64,000 nucleotides of DNA, from the NCBI RefSeq assembly GCF_950100655.1, contig NZ_CATNLY010000023.1, positions 682,001 to 746,000 on the forward strand, given 5' to 3'. This document shows positions 62,987-64,000 of the stretch, piece by piece. This DNA comes from Pleomorphomonas sp. T1.2MG-36. GTDB taxonomy: Bacteria; Pseudomonadota; Alphaproteobacteria; Rhizobiales; Pleomorphomonadaceae. Numbering within the stretch: the stretch's first letter is position 1; each line of letters starts with the position of its first letter. Position numbers and translations under genes: made by a program. The notes beneath the pieces are model-generated. The model was not told the origin of the DNA. It saw only the letters and a program-made list of their open reading frames with translations, and ran no database searches.

Positions 62987-64000
62987 ATGACGACAAAGCC
63001 GCTCTCCCATATTCGCAACTTCGCCATCATCGCTCACATCGATCATGGCAAGTCGACGCTCGCCGACCGCCTGATCCAGACGACGGGCGCCGTTGCCCAG
63101 CGCGACATGAAGGAACAGATCCTCGACTCGATGGACATCGAGCGCGAGCGCGGCATCACCATCAAGGCACAGACCGTTCGCCTCGCCTACAAGGCCGAGG
63201 ACGGCGAGACCTACACGCTCAATCTGATGGATACGCCCGGCCACGTCGACTTCGCCTACGAGGTCAGCCGTTCGCTTGCAGCCTGCGAGGGATCGCTGCT
63301 CGTGGTCGATGCCAGCCAGGGCGTCGAGGCGCAGACGCTCGCCAACGTCTACCAGGCGATCGACAACAACCACGAGATCGTGCCGATCCTCAACAAGGTG
63401 GACCTGCCGGCCGCCGAGCCGGAGCGGGTCAAGAGCCAGATCGAGGACGTGATCGGCCTCGATGCCTCCGACGCCGTGGAGATTTCCGCCAAGACCGGGC
63501 TCAACATCGAGGGTGTGCTGGAGGCGATCGTCAAGCGCCTGCCGCCGCCCAAGGGCGATCCGGACGCGCCACTCAAGGCCCTGCTGGTGGACAGCTGGTA
63601 TGACGCCTACCTCGGCGTCATGGTGCTCGTGCGCATCATCGACGGCGTGCTTCAAAAGGGCATGAAGGTCAGGATGATGCGGACCGGCGCCGTCTACGAG
63701 ATAGAGCGCGTCGGCTACATGACGCCCAAGCTCGAACTCTGCGACAAGCTGACGACCGGCGAGGTCGGCGTCATCACCGCTTCGATCAAGGAAGTGGCCG
63801 ATACCGCCGTCGGCGATACCATCACCGACGAACGGCGACAGACCACCGAGCCGCTGCCCGGCTTCCGTCCGGCGCAGCCCGTGGTGTTCTGCGGACTGTT
63901 CCCGGTCGACGCCGCCGACTTCGAAGACCTGCGCGCCGCCGTCGGCAAGTTGCGACTCAACGACGCCAGCTTCTCCTTCGAAATGGAAACCTCGGCCGCG
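62987..64000 (+). CDS. lepA: Elongation factor 4 (LepA), C-terminus cut by window edge
   Basis: The first 338 residues of the back-translocating GTPase LepA. G1 A-H-I-D-H-G-K-S-T (about 16-24), G2 region [10 protein letters not shown]3 D-T-P-G-H-V-D-F (about 81-88) and G4 N-K-V-D-L-P (about 136) are intact, followed by domain II ([10 protein letters not shown]) and the start of domain III. The gene continues beyond the right edge. ATG 62987 fits the family start. Confidence 0.95.
   Translation, partial: MTTKPLSHIRNFAIIAHIDHGKSTLADRLIQTTGAVAQRDMKEQILDSMDIERERGITIKAQTVRLAYKAEDGETYTLNLMDTPGHVDFAYEVSRSLAACEGSLLVVDASQGVEAQTLANVYQAIDNNHEIVPILNKVDLPAAEPERVKSQIEDVIGLDASDAVEISAKTGLNIEGVLEAIVKRLPPPKGDPDAPLKALLVDSWYDAYLGVMVLVRIIDGVLQKGMKVRMMRTGAVYEIERVGYMTPKLELCDKLTTGEVGVITASIKEVADTAVGDTITDERRQTTEPLPGFRPAQPVVFCGLFPVDAADFEDLRAAVGKLRLNDASFSFEMETSAA

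Overview
The window is a gene-dense, high-GC chromosomal segment with almost no non-coding space. Its gene order and content point to an alphaproteobacterium of the Hyphomicrobiales (Rhizobiales). The supporting signs are the runs glnD-murJ-(acyltransferase)-trpS-usp-nfuA, dnaK-dnaJ-pmtA and dapB-gpmA, an ornithine-lipid acyltransferase (OlsB), a phospholipid N-methyltransferase (PmtA) and CtrA-type TTAA-N7-TTAAC boxes. The genus is not determined. No tRNA, rRNA, CRISPR array, insertion sequence or prophage was seen. Both window edges cut genes: an M17 aminopeptidase on the left and lepA on the right.

Layout. 1-5.1 kb: M17 aminopeptidase (partial), a TadD-like TPR lipoprotein, a cupin, a CodA-like cytosine deaminase with its LysR regulator, and a UPF0303 protein. 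5.1-13.7 kb: an exopolysaccharide/O-antigen-type cluster with a flippase, a polymerase/ligase-like membrane protein, a Wzz/Wzc-like co-polymerase whose ATPase domain has lost its Walker A motif, a WecG-type glycosyltransferase and two GT4-type glycosyltransferases. 13.9-18.9 kb: a DMT exporter, a lytic transglycosylase whose stop overlaps the start of hrpB, and a small secreted protein. 19-23 kb: the sulfate ABC importer cysP-T-W-A (minus strand), with a structured leader upstream of cysP. 23.2-28.6 kb: two overlapping minus-strand genes that together carry four TPR plus GT9/GT41-like modules, driven from a TATAAT box lying inside a perfect inverted repeat.

28.7-43.3 kb: housekeeping genes, namely a LOG-family nucleotide hydrolase, mutS, glnD, murJ, an acyltransferase, trpS, a universal stress protein, nfuA, a RutE-type nitroreductase, nth and an Ada-type methyltransferase. 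43.3-45.8 kb: gpmA, dapB and an alpha/beta hydrolase (minus strand). 46-51.4 kb: infC (probably starting at AUU), rpmI, rplT, pheS and pheT, separated by clear intrinsic terminators. 51.4-58.2 kb: the endopeptidase MepA, a Gtr-like glycosylation set (GT-C protein divergent from a GtrB-like GT2 plus GtrA), OlsB, and a lower-GC GT87 protein. 58.3-64 kb: dnaK, dnaJ, pmtA, a MarR regulator with a C-terminal cysteine cluster, and lepA.

The theme tying the accessory genes together is the cell envelope: polysaccharide export, peptidoglycan hydrolysis, lipid glycosylation and modification. CtrA-like boxes in front of mepA, in the gtr-like divergent region and near the TadD-like gene suggest that part of it is tied to the cell cycle; this is inference from motif matches. 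The most unusual items are the four-module TPR/glycosyltransferase-like pair with its operator-like promoter, the Walker-A-less co-polymerase, and the small ORF and hairpin that overlap the wecG start.
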